From contig NZ_CP043617.1 of the NCBI RefSeq assembly GCF_009258225.1, positions 1,426,001 through 1,490,000 of the forward strand: a DNA stretch of 64,000 bases. The letters are read 5' to 3'. This document shows positions 26,958 to 34,355 of the stretch, one piece after another. Under the pieces are notes generated by a model. That model was given only the letters and a program-made list of their open reading frames with translations. It was not told the DNA's origin and did no database searches. Within the stretch, counting starts at the first letter, position 1, and every line of letters begins with the position of its first letter. Position numbers and translations under genes: made by a program. This stretch comes from Sulfurimonas lithotrophica (lineage in GTDB: Bacteria; Campylobacterota; Campylobacteria; Campylobacterales; Sulfurimonadaceae).

Positions 26958-28016
26958 CTAGTTTTTCTTTTTATTCGCCTTATATACATATGCTAATACT
27001 TCGGCTACAGCTGCAAAAAGTGCTTCAGGTATCGGTTTGTCAACTTCTACTTCTTTGTAAAGTGCACGTGCTAGAGGTGGGTCTTGCATAACATGTACAC
27101 CAGCTTCACGTGCTATTTTTTTAATCTGAAGTGCTACATTGTCTTTACCTTTGGCAACGACTATAGGGGCATGGCTTCTTTGTTCATCATATTTTAGGGC
27201 TACTGCAAAGTGTGTAGGATTTGTTACGACTACATCTGCATTTGGCACTTCCGCCATCATCCTTTTTCTGCTTGCCTGCATCTGGATTTGACGAATTTTA
27301 GATTTAACTAAAGGATCCCCTTCCATATTTTTCATCTCATCTTTTACTTCTTGTTTACTCATCTTTAAGCCGTCAAAGTATTGTTTTCTCACTATTATTA
27401 TGTCTATTACGGCAAAAACGAATATTATCAAAAGCATAACAAGAGCTATGATTAAGGCTTTGTCTTTTAACCAGTCTATCTGGTCTCCAAGGCCAAAGAG
27501 TGCTACTGTGGGCAACTCTTTTATAAAAAACAGGAAAAAGATAAAACCAACGCCTAAAGTGGTAAAAGACTTAAAGGTTACCTTGATGCCCTCTATAAGT
27601 TTTTTCATAGAAAAAAGGTTTTTTGTACCCTTTATAGGGTCTATTTTTTTTATGTCAGGTACGATTGCTTTTGTGGTAAACAAAAACCCAAACTGTGCAA
27701 GTGCAGCTATAATACCTGCGATGGCAACGGCAATAGCCAAGGGCATAATTATGATTAAAAATTCTCTAATGGTTACTACGGCTATATCTACCATGATTCT
27801 TGAATCCAGAGGTGTTCCCTGCATAGAAAAATAGTACTGAAAAAGTTTAATAATATGACTTCCCATAAAAGGAAAGAGTAATAAAAAAGCGAGAATTGCT
27901 ACAAAAAGAGTACCGACACCCGAGGCATCTTGGCTTTTAGGGACATTTCCCTCTTTTCTGGCGTCTTCAATTTTCTTGGAGGTGGGTTCTTCTGTTTTCT
28001 CAGCATCATCAGCCAT
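26958..28016 (-). CDS. flhB: Flagellar export switch protein FlhB
   Basis: Inner-membrane component of the flagellar type III export gate that switches from hook to filament substrates. 352 aa. EEPTSKKIEDARKEGNVPKSQD at 9-30 is the FlhB N-terminal signature; four membrane segments lie at about 35-52, 86-112, 152-170 and 186-208. The autocleavage motif NPTH is at 266-269, followed by the cytoplasmic domain. It heads the minus-strand gene run, and a GAGAGGA ribosome site precedes the ATG. Confidence 0.95.
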   Translation of the reverse strand: MADDAEKTEEPTSKKIEDARKEGNVPKSQDASGVGTLFVAILAFLLLFPFMGSHIIKLFQYYFSMQGTPLDSRIMVDIAVVTIREFLIIIMPLAIAVAIAGIIAALAQFGFLFTTKAIVPDIKKIDPIKGTKNLFSMKKLIEGIKVTFKSFTTLGVGFIFFLFFIKELPTVALFGLGDQIDWLKDKALIIALVMLLIIFVFAVIDIIIVRKQYFDGLKMSKQEVKDEMKNMEGDPLVKSKIRQIQMQASRKRMMAEVPNADVVVTNPTHFAVALKYDEQRSHAPIVVAKGKDNVALQIKKIAREAGVHVMQDPPLARALYKEVEVDKPIPEALFAAVAEVLAYVYKANKKKN

Positions 28017-28059
28017 ATAAACGCCATCCTCTCAATTTTTCTGAAATTGTAGCATATTC

Positions 28060-28088
28060 TTGACAATCGTATCTTTGTTTATTAGAAT
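28060..28088 (+). promoter_or_regulatory. Sigma70-type promoter for the ADP-ribosylglycohydrolase-like gene
   Basis: TTGACA (28060-28065), 17 bases, TAGAAT (28083-28088). Expected start near 28095, ribosome site AAGGA at about 28101 and ATG at 28111. Unusually complete -35 box for this window. Confidence 0.65.
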
Positions 28089-28110
28089 AGTAGAAGTATA
28101 AGGATTTATT

Positions 28111-29184
28111 ATGAAAAATGTTTTAGTTAAAGATAGAGCCAAAGGAGCACTTGTCGGTGCATTTATAGGGGATGCGCTTGGTCTTGGTCCTCACTGGTAC
28201 TACGACTTACAAGAACAGTATAAAGACTACGGGGAGTGGATAGACGATTACACCACTCCAAAAGAGGGACGTTACCACGCAGGACTAAAAGCGGGTGATA
28301 ATTCACAGGCAGGGTTTATACTTGAACTTCTTACAAAATCTCTCATTGAAAACGGGGGTTATAATAATGATGATTTTACCAACAAACTAGATGAAGATCT
28401 ATTTACTAAAATAGACGGCACTCCAAACTCGGGTCCGGGAGGATATACCTCGCAATCCATCAGAGAGTCTTACAAACAAAGAGTAAAAGGAAAACACTCT
28501 TGGGATGAGATAGGCACCTTAGCCGATACGACAGAGGCTATTGAGAGGGTTTTGGCTATTGCCATATACTATGCAAAATACCCAAAAGAGATGGCAAGAT
28601 ACGTTTGGCAAAATACTAATGTCACACAGGTAGATGCAACTGTTGCATCCATCACCGTTGCTTTTTCTGCTGTTCTTTCTCAGCTTATCATGGGTGAGGC
28701 TTTTGACTCTAAGCTATCAGCTAAACTCATGGATATGGTAAAAGAGAAAAAACTACCTTTTCATGCAGTTACATCAGATAACTTCAATCCTCCAAAAGTC
28801 GGTGTAAAAGAACCAAGTAGAGAAGGTGTTTTCTCTTCACCCGATGCACTGCTGACTCCGATGTTCATCACCCAAGCAGTGGAAGATGAAAGCATAAAAA
28901 TAGAACCTGCATGGAAAGCATCACTGGTGTACGGGATGCCTTGTGCAATCTACCACATAGTCCCGTCAGTTTACTTTTTAACGGCTAGCTATAAAGACGA
29001 CTTTGAAAGTGCCGTGTTACACGCACTAAACGGTGGCGGACAAAATATGGCAAGAGCTATGCTAACTGGAGCTTTAGTCGGTGCACAAGTTGGAATCCAA
29101 GGTATCCCGCAAAGGTTTATAGACGGGCTTACTCGTAAAGATGAGATTTTAGAGTTAGCAGAGAAGTTGACTATACATCTTTAA
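28111..29184 (+). CDS. ADP-ribosylglycohydrolase-family protein with altered metal sites
   Basis: 357 aa. The family fold is clear from KGALVGAFIGDALGLGPHW near the N-terminus, ADTTEAIERVLAIA in the middle and a glycine-rich GALVGAQVG at the end. Canonical members bind two Mg ions through a TDDT-type motif and a GGDTDT-type motif. Here the matching segments read GDNSQ (about 67-71) and GGGQNM (about 309-314), so most carboxylate ligands are gone. It may bind a ligand without hydrolysis or act on a different substrate. Own promoter, monocistronic, divergent from flhB. Confidence 0.75.
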   Translation: MKNVLVKDRAKGALVGAFIGDALGLGPHWYYDLQEQYKDYGEWIDDYTTPKEGRYHAGLKAGDNSQAGFILELLTKSLIENGGYNNDDFTNKLDEDLFTKIDGTPNSGPGGYTSQSIRESYKQRVKGKHSWDEIGTLADTTEAIERVLAIAIYYAKYPKEMARYVWQNTNVTQVDATVASITVAFSAVLSQLIMGEAFDSKLSAKLMDMVKEKKLPFHAVTSDNFNPPKVGVKEPSREGVFSSPDALLTPMFITQAVEDESIKIEPAWKASLVYGMPCAIYHIVPSVYFLTASYKDDFESAVLHALNGGGQNMARAMLTGALVGAQVGIQGIPQRFIDGLTRKDEILELAEKLTIHL

Positions 29185-29210
29185 AACGGAGATTCAAACT
29201 CATGGGTGTA
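29183..29210. repeat. Junction motif, copy 1
   Basis: AAAACGGAGATTCAAACTCA followed by TGGGTGT, directly after the ADP-ribosylglycohydrolase-like gene. One of three same-orientation copies (also 29848-29876 and 32535-32564), with an inverted 20-base copy at 32431-32450. Confidence 0.5.
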
Positions 29211-29265
29211 TTTTTTGTAATTTTAGGATAAACTATGTCATAATAACACAATTAAGGAGGTTTCA

Positions 29266-29820
29266 ATGGATAACTCTTTTTCAACAAATCATATTAAGTG
29301 TATAAAAGCTGTAAATGATGTTTTAAATAACACAAGTGATTTTAAAAATGCTATGCAGGATATTGTAGAAATTTTATTTGCAATATATGAATGTGATAGG
29401 GCTTATTTATTTTACCCTTGTGCTCCGGATGCTTTACAATGGAGAGCGATTGAATGTACTGCAGACGAGTGGTTTAGTGCAAATGATGTCGGTCAAGATC
29501 TTATGATGGATGAATCTGTAGCATCTGTTTGTAAAACATTGCATGAGAAAAAAGATGTAGTAACATTTGGAGCTAAAGGGGACGTTCCAATTCCTGAAAT
29601 GCTTATGGAAACTTTTAAAATAAACGCTCAGATTTCTATGCCTATCTATTCTCCAAAGGGAGATGTCCTAGCTCTTGGTTTGCATCAGTGCTCATATGAA
29701 CGGGTTTGGAGTGATGAAGATAAAAAGCTTTTTAAAGAGATAGGCTTACTTATTACAAAATATATCTCAGAATCATATGATAATTTTAAACATTACTACG
29801 ACCAAGTGGGTGTTTCTTGA
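29266..29820 (+). CDS. GAF-domain protein
   Basis: 184-aa soluble protein made of one GAF sensor domain (about 20-175): DIVEILFAIYECDRAYLFYPCAPD, WRAIECTADEW, VCKTLHEKKDVVTFGAKG, ISMPIYSPKGDVLALGLHQCSYERVWSDEDKKLFKEIG. No output domain is attached, so it may be a partner for another signalling protein. A strong ribosome site AAGGAGG precedes the ATG. The last 19 codons and the following 50 bases recur at 32451-32564, on the far side of the toxin island. Confidence 0.78.
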   Translation: MDNSFSTNHIKCIKAVNDVLNNTSDFKNAMQDIVEILFAIYECDRAYLFYPCAPDALQWRAIECTADEWFSANDVGQDLMMDESVASVCKTLHEKKDVVTFGAKGDVPIPEMLMETFKINAQISMPIYSPKGDVLALGLHQCSYERVWSDEDKKLFKEIGLLITKYISESYDNFKHYYDQVGVS

Positions 29821-29876
29821 CAGATTGAAATATTTTCAATTTACTACTAAAAGTGGAGATTCAACTGCAGGGGTGT
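29763..29876 (+). repeat. Left copy of the imperfect direct repeat flanking the toxin island
   Basis: About 112 bases covering the end of the GAF gene and downstream sequence; 13 differences from the right copy at 32451-32564 counted by eye (about 88% identity). Confidence 0.75.
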
Positions 29877-29993
29877 GGTTTCGTAGTTTCTGCTGCTAAC
29901 TGCTCCTCCTCCTACTCCCATAGATGCGCCTATGCTAACACTCTTTGACTTCTCTGTATCTTTAGTAATATCAAAACTTATGGAATGGTTCAT
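29847..29993 (-). CDS. Possible 48-aa fragment of a hemagglutinin-like protein
   Basis: A short minus-strand frame beginning MNHSISFDITKDTEKSKSVS and continuing IGASMGVGGGAVSSRNYE, which has the Ser/Gly/Lys pattern of the repeat region of filamentous-hemagglutinin-type adhesins. It ends TTPLQLNLHF at the island edge, where the coding sequence is formed by the junction motif. It overlaps the end of the 67-aa membrane protein gene. It is probably a relic of a larger cdiA- or fhaB-like gene; expression is doubtful. Confidence 0.35.
   Translation of the reverse strand: MNHSISFDITKDTEKSKSVSIGASMGVGGGAVSSRNYETTPLQLNLHF
29848..29876. repeat. Junction motif, copy 2 (left island edge)
   Basis: AAAAGTGGAGATTCAACTGC followed by AGGGGTGT. 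It lies inside the left direct repeat, and its core is found inverted at the other island edge (32431-32450, 17 of 20 bases). Confidence 0.6.
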
Positions 29994-30174
29994 TAAACTT
30001 CTTCAAGCACCTTATATATGGAATAATATAAAGGAGTGTTAATAAAAAGAAAATAACCATTAAAATTAAAATCAATGATGTATCAAAATAATCTTTAGCA
30101 AACCGTAACAAAAACATTATTATTAAAAATATAAATCCAAAAAATGCTTTCTTTTTTTCTTTTTCACATTTCAT
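29971..30174 (-). CDS. Small membrane protein, possible immunity protein
   Basis: 67 aa with two membrane segments (about 11-27 and 32-52), a basic N-terminus MKCEKEKKK and a basic C-terminus. Not recognised. Its start overlaps the stop of the 343-aa toxin-like gene by one base, the usual toxin then immunity layout of contact-dependent inhibition modules. A membrane immunity protein would suit a toxin that acts at the membrane. Inference from position only. Confidence 0.5.
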   Translation of the reverse strand: MKCEKEKKKAFFGFIFLIIMFLLRFAKDYFDTSLILILMVIFFLLTLLYIIPYIRCLKKFNEPFHKF

Positions 30175-31205
30175 TATTTCTTCTCTTCTTTCTTGCTATC
30201 TTTTTTTTCAAGGTAGTTAACTGTTTCTTTTAAAATAGTTCCAGCAACTTCACCTTTCCATCCTGGTGGTTTTATAGTATCTACAATACTATCTCTTACC
30301 ACACTTTCAGTTGATTTTTTATCTAATACTAGTAATGCACCATCAGTAAAAACTCCTACCGTTCCAAAAAAAGCTGCTCCAAATTCGTTTCCAACTACTG
30401 CATTACCTACAGCTAATGGATAAGAAGCCTTATTAACATTTTCTACACCAGTAACTACACCATCTTTTATATCTTGTGCCATTTTATCTTTTTCTTGTTG
30501 TGTCATTGGTGTACCACTTGAAGCAAGTTCTGCTGCCACTTCTGGAGGCACAGCAACATAACCACCCATAGATGTTTTATCTTTTGTAATTGTTAAACTT
30601 ACTCCAAATTCATTTGCTTCTCTTTGTGCTTGTTGGGCTTCTTGATATGTTAAATTATCCCCCTCCTGCTTATCAACATTTTTAAATTCTTGGTTGTTTT
30701 GTTGTAGTTGTAGGTATGCTTCTAGTGACTTTGATTGTGTGTGGTTGTTTGTATCTGCCATACTTGTAGAGTGAGTATAATCTAGTGCCGCACCTGTATA
30801 AAAGCTTAGGTCTGAACCAAAATTATTTGCGTAAGTGTTTTGGTCTGCATCTCCTGCTTTGAATGTACCTTCTTGTTTATCCATCGCGTGGGTTATTTCA
30901 TGTCCTGTTGTTGCTACTAGGTCATTTGTAGAGTTATTATTTTTATCGTTTATGTAGTTGGTATTTGTACCTTCGTTATAGTGACCTTTTACTGACTCAC
31001 CATCTCTTCCCGCTTCATCTGTAGAGACTACTTTAGTTTCGTTTGGTGTATAACCTAACTCTTTCATTACTGTAACTGCTACTGCATTTAGCATCTCTTG
31101 TTTTTCTGATTCATCTAGGTTAGGGTCTGCTAGTTTATCTGCCAATTCTTTGTTTGTTGCCAATTGTTCTATTGCATCTACATCTATTTGTAATTTACAC
31201 ATCAT
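30174..31205 (-). CDS. Orphan toxin-like protein with HExxH motif
   Basis: 343 aa without a signal peptide. The middle has LVATTGHEITHAMDKQEGTF (HEITH near residues 102-106), a zinc-protease-type motif that occurs in the pre-toxin part of hemagglutinin and CdiA-like proteins, followed by Asn/Gln-rich sequence. The C-terminal third (SYPLAVGNAVVG, AAFFGTVGVFTDGALLVL) is hydrophobic and ends in a charged tail KKDSKKEEKK. It begins without secretion or repeat domains, so it looks like a detached C-terminal module. It overlaps the 119-aa gene by 11 bases and is followed by the 67-aa membrane protein. Toxicity is not shown. Confidence 0.55.
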   Translation of the reverse strand: MMCKLQIDVDAIEQLATNKELADKLADPNLDESEKQEMLNAVAVTVMKELGYTPNETKVVSTDEAGRDGESVKGHYNEGTNTNYINDKNNNSTNDLVATTGHEITHAMDKQEGTFKAGDADQNTYANNFGSDLSFYTGAALDYTHSTSMADTNNHTQSKSLEAYLQLQQNNQEFKNVDKQEGDNLTYQEAQQAQREANEFGVSLTITKDKTSMGGYVAVPPEVAAELASSGTPMTQQEKDKMAQDIKDGVVTGVENVNKASYPLAVGNAVVGNEFGAAFFGTVGVFTDGALLVLDKKSTESVVRDSIVDTIKPPGWKGEVAGTILKETVNYLEKKDSKKEEKK

Positions 31206-31554
31206 TCAATTCTTCAGGATACTTTTTAAAGTACTCTTCCATCTCTATTGTTTTAACATTACATGTTGGACACATACCGTCTTTTAGCTCTGAATAGTTA
31301 TAACTTTTTTTACACTTTGGGCATTTGGAATATTCAATCAAAGTTTCATTATTAACAGAAATCTTTTCATTTCTATTAATAGTTTTATATACAACTAAGA
31401 AACCTAAAAGTGCAAAAACTGATGTAACTAAATACTTAAAAACTCCCAATTCTATTTCATAATACCCATCTGGGGAAAACCTACCACTTATATAAACATC
31501 ATAAGCTGAATATAGCAAATATAACCCAAAAAATAATCCTAAAACTTTTTTCAT
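31195..31554 (-). CDS. Two-segment membrane protein with zinc ribbon, possible immunity protein
   Basis: 119 aa: membrane segments at about 4-22 and 40-60, then a cytoplasmic zinc ribbon CPKCKKSYNYSELKDGMCPTC (about 78-98; two CxxC knuckles 17 residues apart). Function not recognised. It starts three bases after the 274-aa toxin-like gene, where an immunity gene would be expected in a toxin module. Zinc ribbons are not typical of immunity proteins, so an accessory role is possible. Confidence 0.5.
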   Translation of the reverse strand: MKKVLGLFFGLYLLYSAYDVYISGRFSPDGYYEIELGVFKYLVTSVFALLGFLVVYKTINRNEKISVNNETLIEYSKCPKCKKSYNYSELKDGMCPTCNVKTIEMEEYFKKYPEELNDV

Positions 31555-31557
31555 GCT

Positions 31558-32382
31558 TTACTCTGCTACCTTTGTCACAATTTTTTTTGTTATATATCCT
31601 GCTGTATGCGAATTAATATATGGGTACTTAACATCTGGTTTTGGATATTGAGCATTGAATCCATTTAAAAAATCAACAGTATTTTGACTTGCATTTTCAT
31701 GTATATTATTTTTTAAATAATTATCCACCTTTATCCCAGTATTTAATATTACATCATCTACTTTTTTAGCACCTTGATTTGCTATTGTTGCTACACCTTT
31801 CACAGTTGTAGTTCCAACTTTAGTTGCTGGAACTAAACCTAAAGATTGGTCTTGTAATCCCATAGAGTTGTCAAGATCATAATCTGGATTATTTGCTTGT
31901 TTTTGTGTGGCTGTAAACATATCTTGTGTATGCATATTACCTTCATCATATACATCAAAAATTTGTTTTCCATTTGAAGTATTTCTTAATAAAGCTATAT
32001 CTTCATTTATTTCTTCTAGTGTTTCATTAGTAGCAGATATAAAACCTTTTTCTTGTTGTTCTTTTGTAATAGGAGCATTATCTTTTCTACTATCTGAATC
32101 TACTGCGTACATTGCTCTATCGTAAAGTTTATTATATGCTTCATCTTCACTTATACCTTTTTGTTTTGCATAGTCTTTTGAGACTGTTTGTATGTGTTTT
32201 ATCTCATCTTTTGCAAGCTGTTTATACTCAACCCCACCATTCTGTATAATAAGATTATTGACAGTTGTTGTTCCTGATTTTACATAATCATTACTTGAAG
32301 TTGTATAAGTTGTACTGTTAAGTGCATTATCTGTTGCTTGGTTTAGTCTGTTGGTTAGTGAATTTCCTAGTGCATCATTCAT
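31558..32382 (-). CDS. Orphan toxin-like module, truncated at its 5' end
   Basis: 274 aa from an ATG at 32382 that has only a weak ribosome site. Coding-like sequence (KDSYDTKEA) continues about 30 bases upstream in frame to a TAA near 32420, so the gene seems cut by the island edge. DEIKHIQTVSKDYAKQKGISEDEAYNKLYDRAMYAVD and the SMGLQDQSLGLVPATKVG linker resemble pre-toxin regions of CdiA or polymorphic toxins. The last 60 residues (KYPYINSHTAGYITKKIVTKVAE) would be the toxin domain. Not recognised to family. Followed by the zinc-ribbon membrane protein gene. Confidence 0.5.
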   Translation of the reverse strand: MNDALGNSLTNRLNQATDNALNSTTYTTSSNDYVKSGTTTVNNLIIQNGGVEYKQLAKDEIKHIQTVSKDYAKQKGISEDEAYNKLYDRAMYAVDSDSRKDNAPITKEQQEKGFISATNETLEEINEDIALLRNTSNGKQIFDVYDEGNMHTQDMFTATQKQANNPDYDLDNSMGLQDQSLGLVPATKVGTTTVKGVATIANQGAKKVDDVILNTGIKVDNYLKNNIHENASQNTVDFLNGFNAQYPKPDVKYPYINSHTAGYITKKIVTKVAE

Positions 32383-32430
32383 AGCTTCTTTTGTGTCATA
32401 ACTGTCTTTAAATATAAAAAATTATAAATT

Positions 32431-32450
32431 ACACCCCTGTAAATGAATCT
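32431..32450. repeat. Junction motif, inverted copy (right island edge)
   Basis: ACACCCCTGTAAATGAATCT, the reverse complement of the left-edge motif core with three mismatches. It directly abuts the right copy of the GAF-gene repeat at 32451. Confidence 0.6.
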
Positions 32451-32509
32451 TATCTCAGAATCATATAATGATTTTAAATACTATTACGACCAAGTGGGTG
32501 TTTCTTGAC
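32451..32509 (+). pseudogene. 3' remnant of a second GAF-protein gene
   Basis: The plus strand encodes ISESYNDFKYYYDQVGVS and a stop, matching the last 18 residues of the GAF protein encoded at 29266-29820 with a few substitutions. No upstream coding part remains; it begins exactly at the island edge. Either a tandem paralogue lost its 5' part to the island, or the gene end was duplicated during insertion. Confidence 0.75.
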
Positions 32510-32564
32510 AAATTAAAATATTTTCAATTTACTATTAAAAGTGAAGATTCAACCTCAGGGGAAG
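32451..32564 (+). repeat. Right copy of the imperfect direct repeat flanking the toxin island
   Basis: Matches 29763-29876; includes the GAF remnant and a third copy of the junction motif (32535-32564: AAAAGTGAAGATTCAACCTC then AGGGG). Confidence 0.75.
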
Positions 32565-32587
32565 GGATAATTAAAGGGTAAAAAGGT

Positions 32588-33019
32588 TTAGTCCTCTTCA
32601 TCTTTAATTTCTTTTCCTAAAATAACTTTGTTAGTAGTCATATCCTTCACCCAGAAAGAAATACTTGAACTATTAGCTACATAATCTAGAAAATACTCAT
32701 GTCCCTTTTCATAATGTGCAGTACCTAAAGTAAAGTCAGTTTTTTTATATCTAAGTCTAAAGTTATGTGGACCTTCTTTAATTTTTACAGAGTCATCACC
32801 GTTTCCAAACATTAGTCTTGCAGCACTAACTATTCTTTTACCATCTACAGACCATATACCAACTCCATTTGCAAGTTTTAAATAAGCCAATTCACTTTCA
32901 GGTATCTTATCAACATAAGTTGGTTTATATCTAGCCTTAGGTTCTCCTAATACTTTTGAACTACATCCAGACAATAATAATGTTATAGCAATAACAATTA
33001 CAGCAGTTAATTTTTTCAT
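32588..33019 (-). CDS. Lipoprotein of unknown function
   Basis: 143 aa from the ATG at 33019, which has AAGGA six bases upstream; a TTG two codons earlier is less likely. Signal peptide with lipobox LLSGC (Cys about 19). The mature part has ELAYLKLANGVGIWSVDGKRI and GPHNFRLRYKKT, a pattern seen in small Gram-negative lipoproteins whose beta domain ends FWVKDMTTNKVILG. Not recognised further. It stands just outside the toxin island and is probably monocistronic. Confidence 0.7.
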   Translation of the reverse strand: MKKLTAVIVIAITLLLSGCSSKVLGEPKARYKPTYVDKIPESELAYLKLANGVGIWSVDGKRIVSAARLMFGNGDDSVKIKEGPHNFRLRYKKTDFTLGTAHYEKGHEYFLDYVANSSSISFWVKDMTTNKVILGKEIKDEED

Positions 33020-33162
33020 AAACAATCCTTAGTTTTTTTTGTTACATGGTATTATATATACCAAATATTATTTCTACATTAAAAACAACATAAATTCATT
33101 GTTTTATTTTTAAAAGTCAAATAGTATATATAATTATTGATATTTACTTTTATATAACAATA

Positions 33163-34353
33163 TTAATTCTCTTTATAAATAGACATAGAAGGGAAAGCAA
33201 ATTCTAAGTTATTTTTTTCAAAGATTTCCATTATTTTGTGCATAACGTCTTCTTTGACTTCAAGCCATTCAGCCCAGTTAACGGTTTTTGAGAAACAATA
33301 TACAAGTATGTTTATACTAGAAGCACCAAACTCATCCAGGTAAACTAAAAGTGTCTGTTTGATACCGTGTGCATCTTCATACGATATCATCTTTGCTTCT
33401 TTTTTTGTACTTCTGTTTATTTCGGTGTTTTGCGAAGCTATTTGCGGATGATTTATTAGCATCTCCCTTATATCTTCGATAGCGTTTTTAATATCTTCTC
33501 TTTTTGAATCATACTTAACACCAAGACTCATTTTGATGCGACGACCAAGTTCGCGTCTGTTCCAGTTTTTGATATCTGCATTTGCAAGGTTTGCATTTGG
33601 AACGGATATAAGTGCATTATCAAACGTACGGATTATGGTTACTCTCAGACCTATCTCAACAACCGTACCTTCAACTCCATCAGCCACTATCCAATCACCT
33701 TGTCTGAATGTATCGCTTAAAAGGATTGAGAGTGTTCCAAAAAAGTTAGCAAGAGAATCTTTAGCAGCCAGAGCTACGGCAAAACCACCGATACCAAGAC
33801 CAGATAGTACGGCTGTTAAGTTTACGCCTGCCGAGTGAAGTATTACAAGTAAACCAGTTATTAAAATAACGAAGTTAACTATTTTCATACCTACGTTTAT
33901 AACCGATGCTTTTATTTTTGATTTTGAGCTGTCTATAGTATTTATTTTTATAGCTGCTATCTTATTTACTACTTTATAAACTGCAAGTGTCAGCATTATG
34001 ATATAAATTATATTAAAAAACATACTGACAAACTCTATGGATTTAAAACCATTATAGATATATATAATAATTTCAAGATTTACAAATATCAGTAAATATT
34101 CAAACACACTCTTTAGAGATAATAATATTTCATGTGACTTTTTTTTAGTGTAGTTAAGCTTTACAAATATTTTCTCTACAAAAGAATAAAAATATTTTCT
34201 AAGTATAAATAAAAATAGAGATATAAAAAGTATAAGAATTATTTTTACTACACTCAGACCAAAACTATTTAGAACAACATTTATATCTTGAATAAGTTGA
34301 TAATCATTTATTCCCCTTATTTTTGAGAGTAACTCACTAAAAAAAGGATTCAC
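33163..34353 (-). CDS. MscS-family mechanosensitive channel
   Basis: 396 aa, starting at a GTG (34353) two bases after gdhA's stop, with GAAGG ahead. Five membrane segments between residues 35 and 195 are followed by the MscS core: a glycine/alanine-rich pore helix VLSGLGIGGFAVALAAKDSLANFFGTLSILL (about 183-213) and the beta domain DTFRQGDWIVADGVEGTVVEIGLRVTIIRTFDNALISVPNANL. The C-terminal cytoplasmic domain follows. It probably releases osmolytes under hypo-osmotic shock; it may be co-transcribed with gdhA. Confidence 0.9.
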   Translation of the reverse strand: MNPFFSELLSKIRGINDYQLIQDINVVLNSFGLSVVKIILILFISLFLFILRKYFYSFVEKIFVKLNYTKKKSHEILLSLKSVFEYLLIFVNLEIIIYIYNGFKSIEFVSMFFNIIYIIMLTLAVYKVVNKIAAIKINTIDSSKSKIKASVINVGMKIVNFVILITGLLVILHSAGVNLTAVLSGLGIGGFAVALAAKDSLANFFGTLSILLSDTFRQGDWIVADGVEGTVVEIGLRVTIIRTFDNALISVPNANLANADIKNWNRRELGRRIKMSLGVKYDSKREDIKNAIEDIREMLINHPQIASQNTEINRSTKKEAKMISYEDAHGIKQTLLVYLDEFGASSINILVYCFSKTVNWAEWLEVKEDVMHKIMEIFEKNNLEFAFPSMSIYKEN

Positions 34354-34355
34354 GT

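Noticed and set aside
28000-33100. Transposase, integrase or prophage genes in the accessory region
   Set aside because: I read both strands across the region and found no such gene; the island is defined only by repeats.
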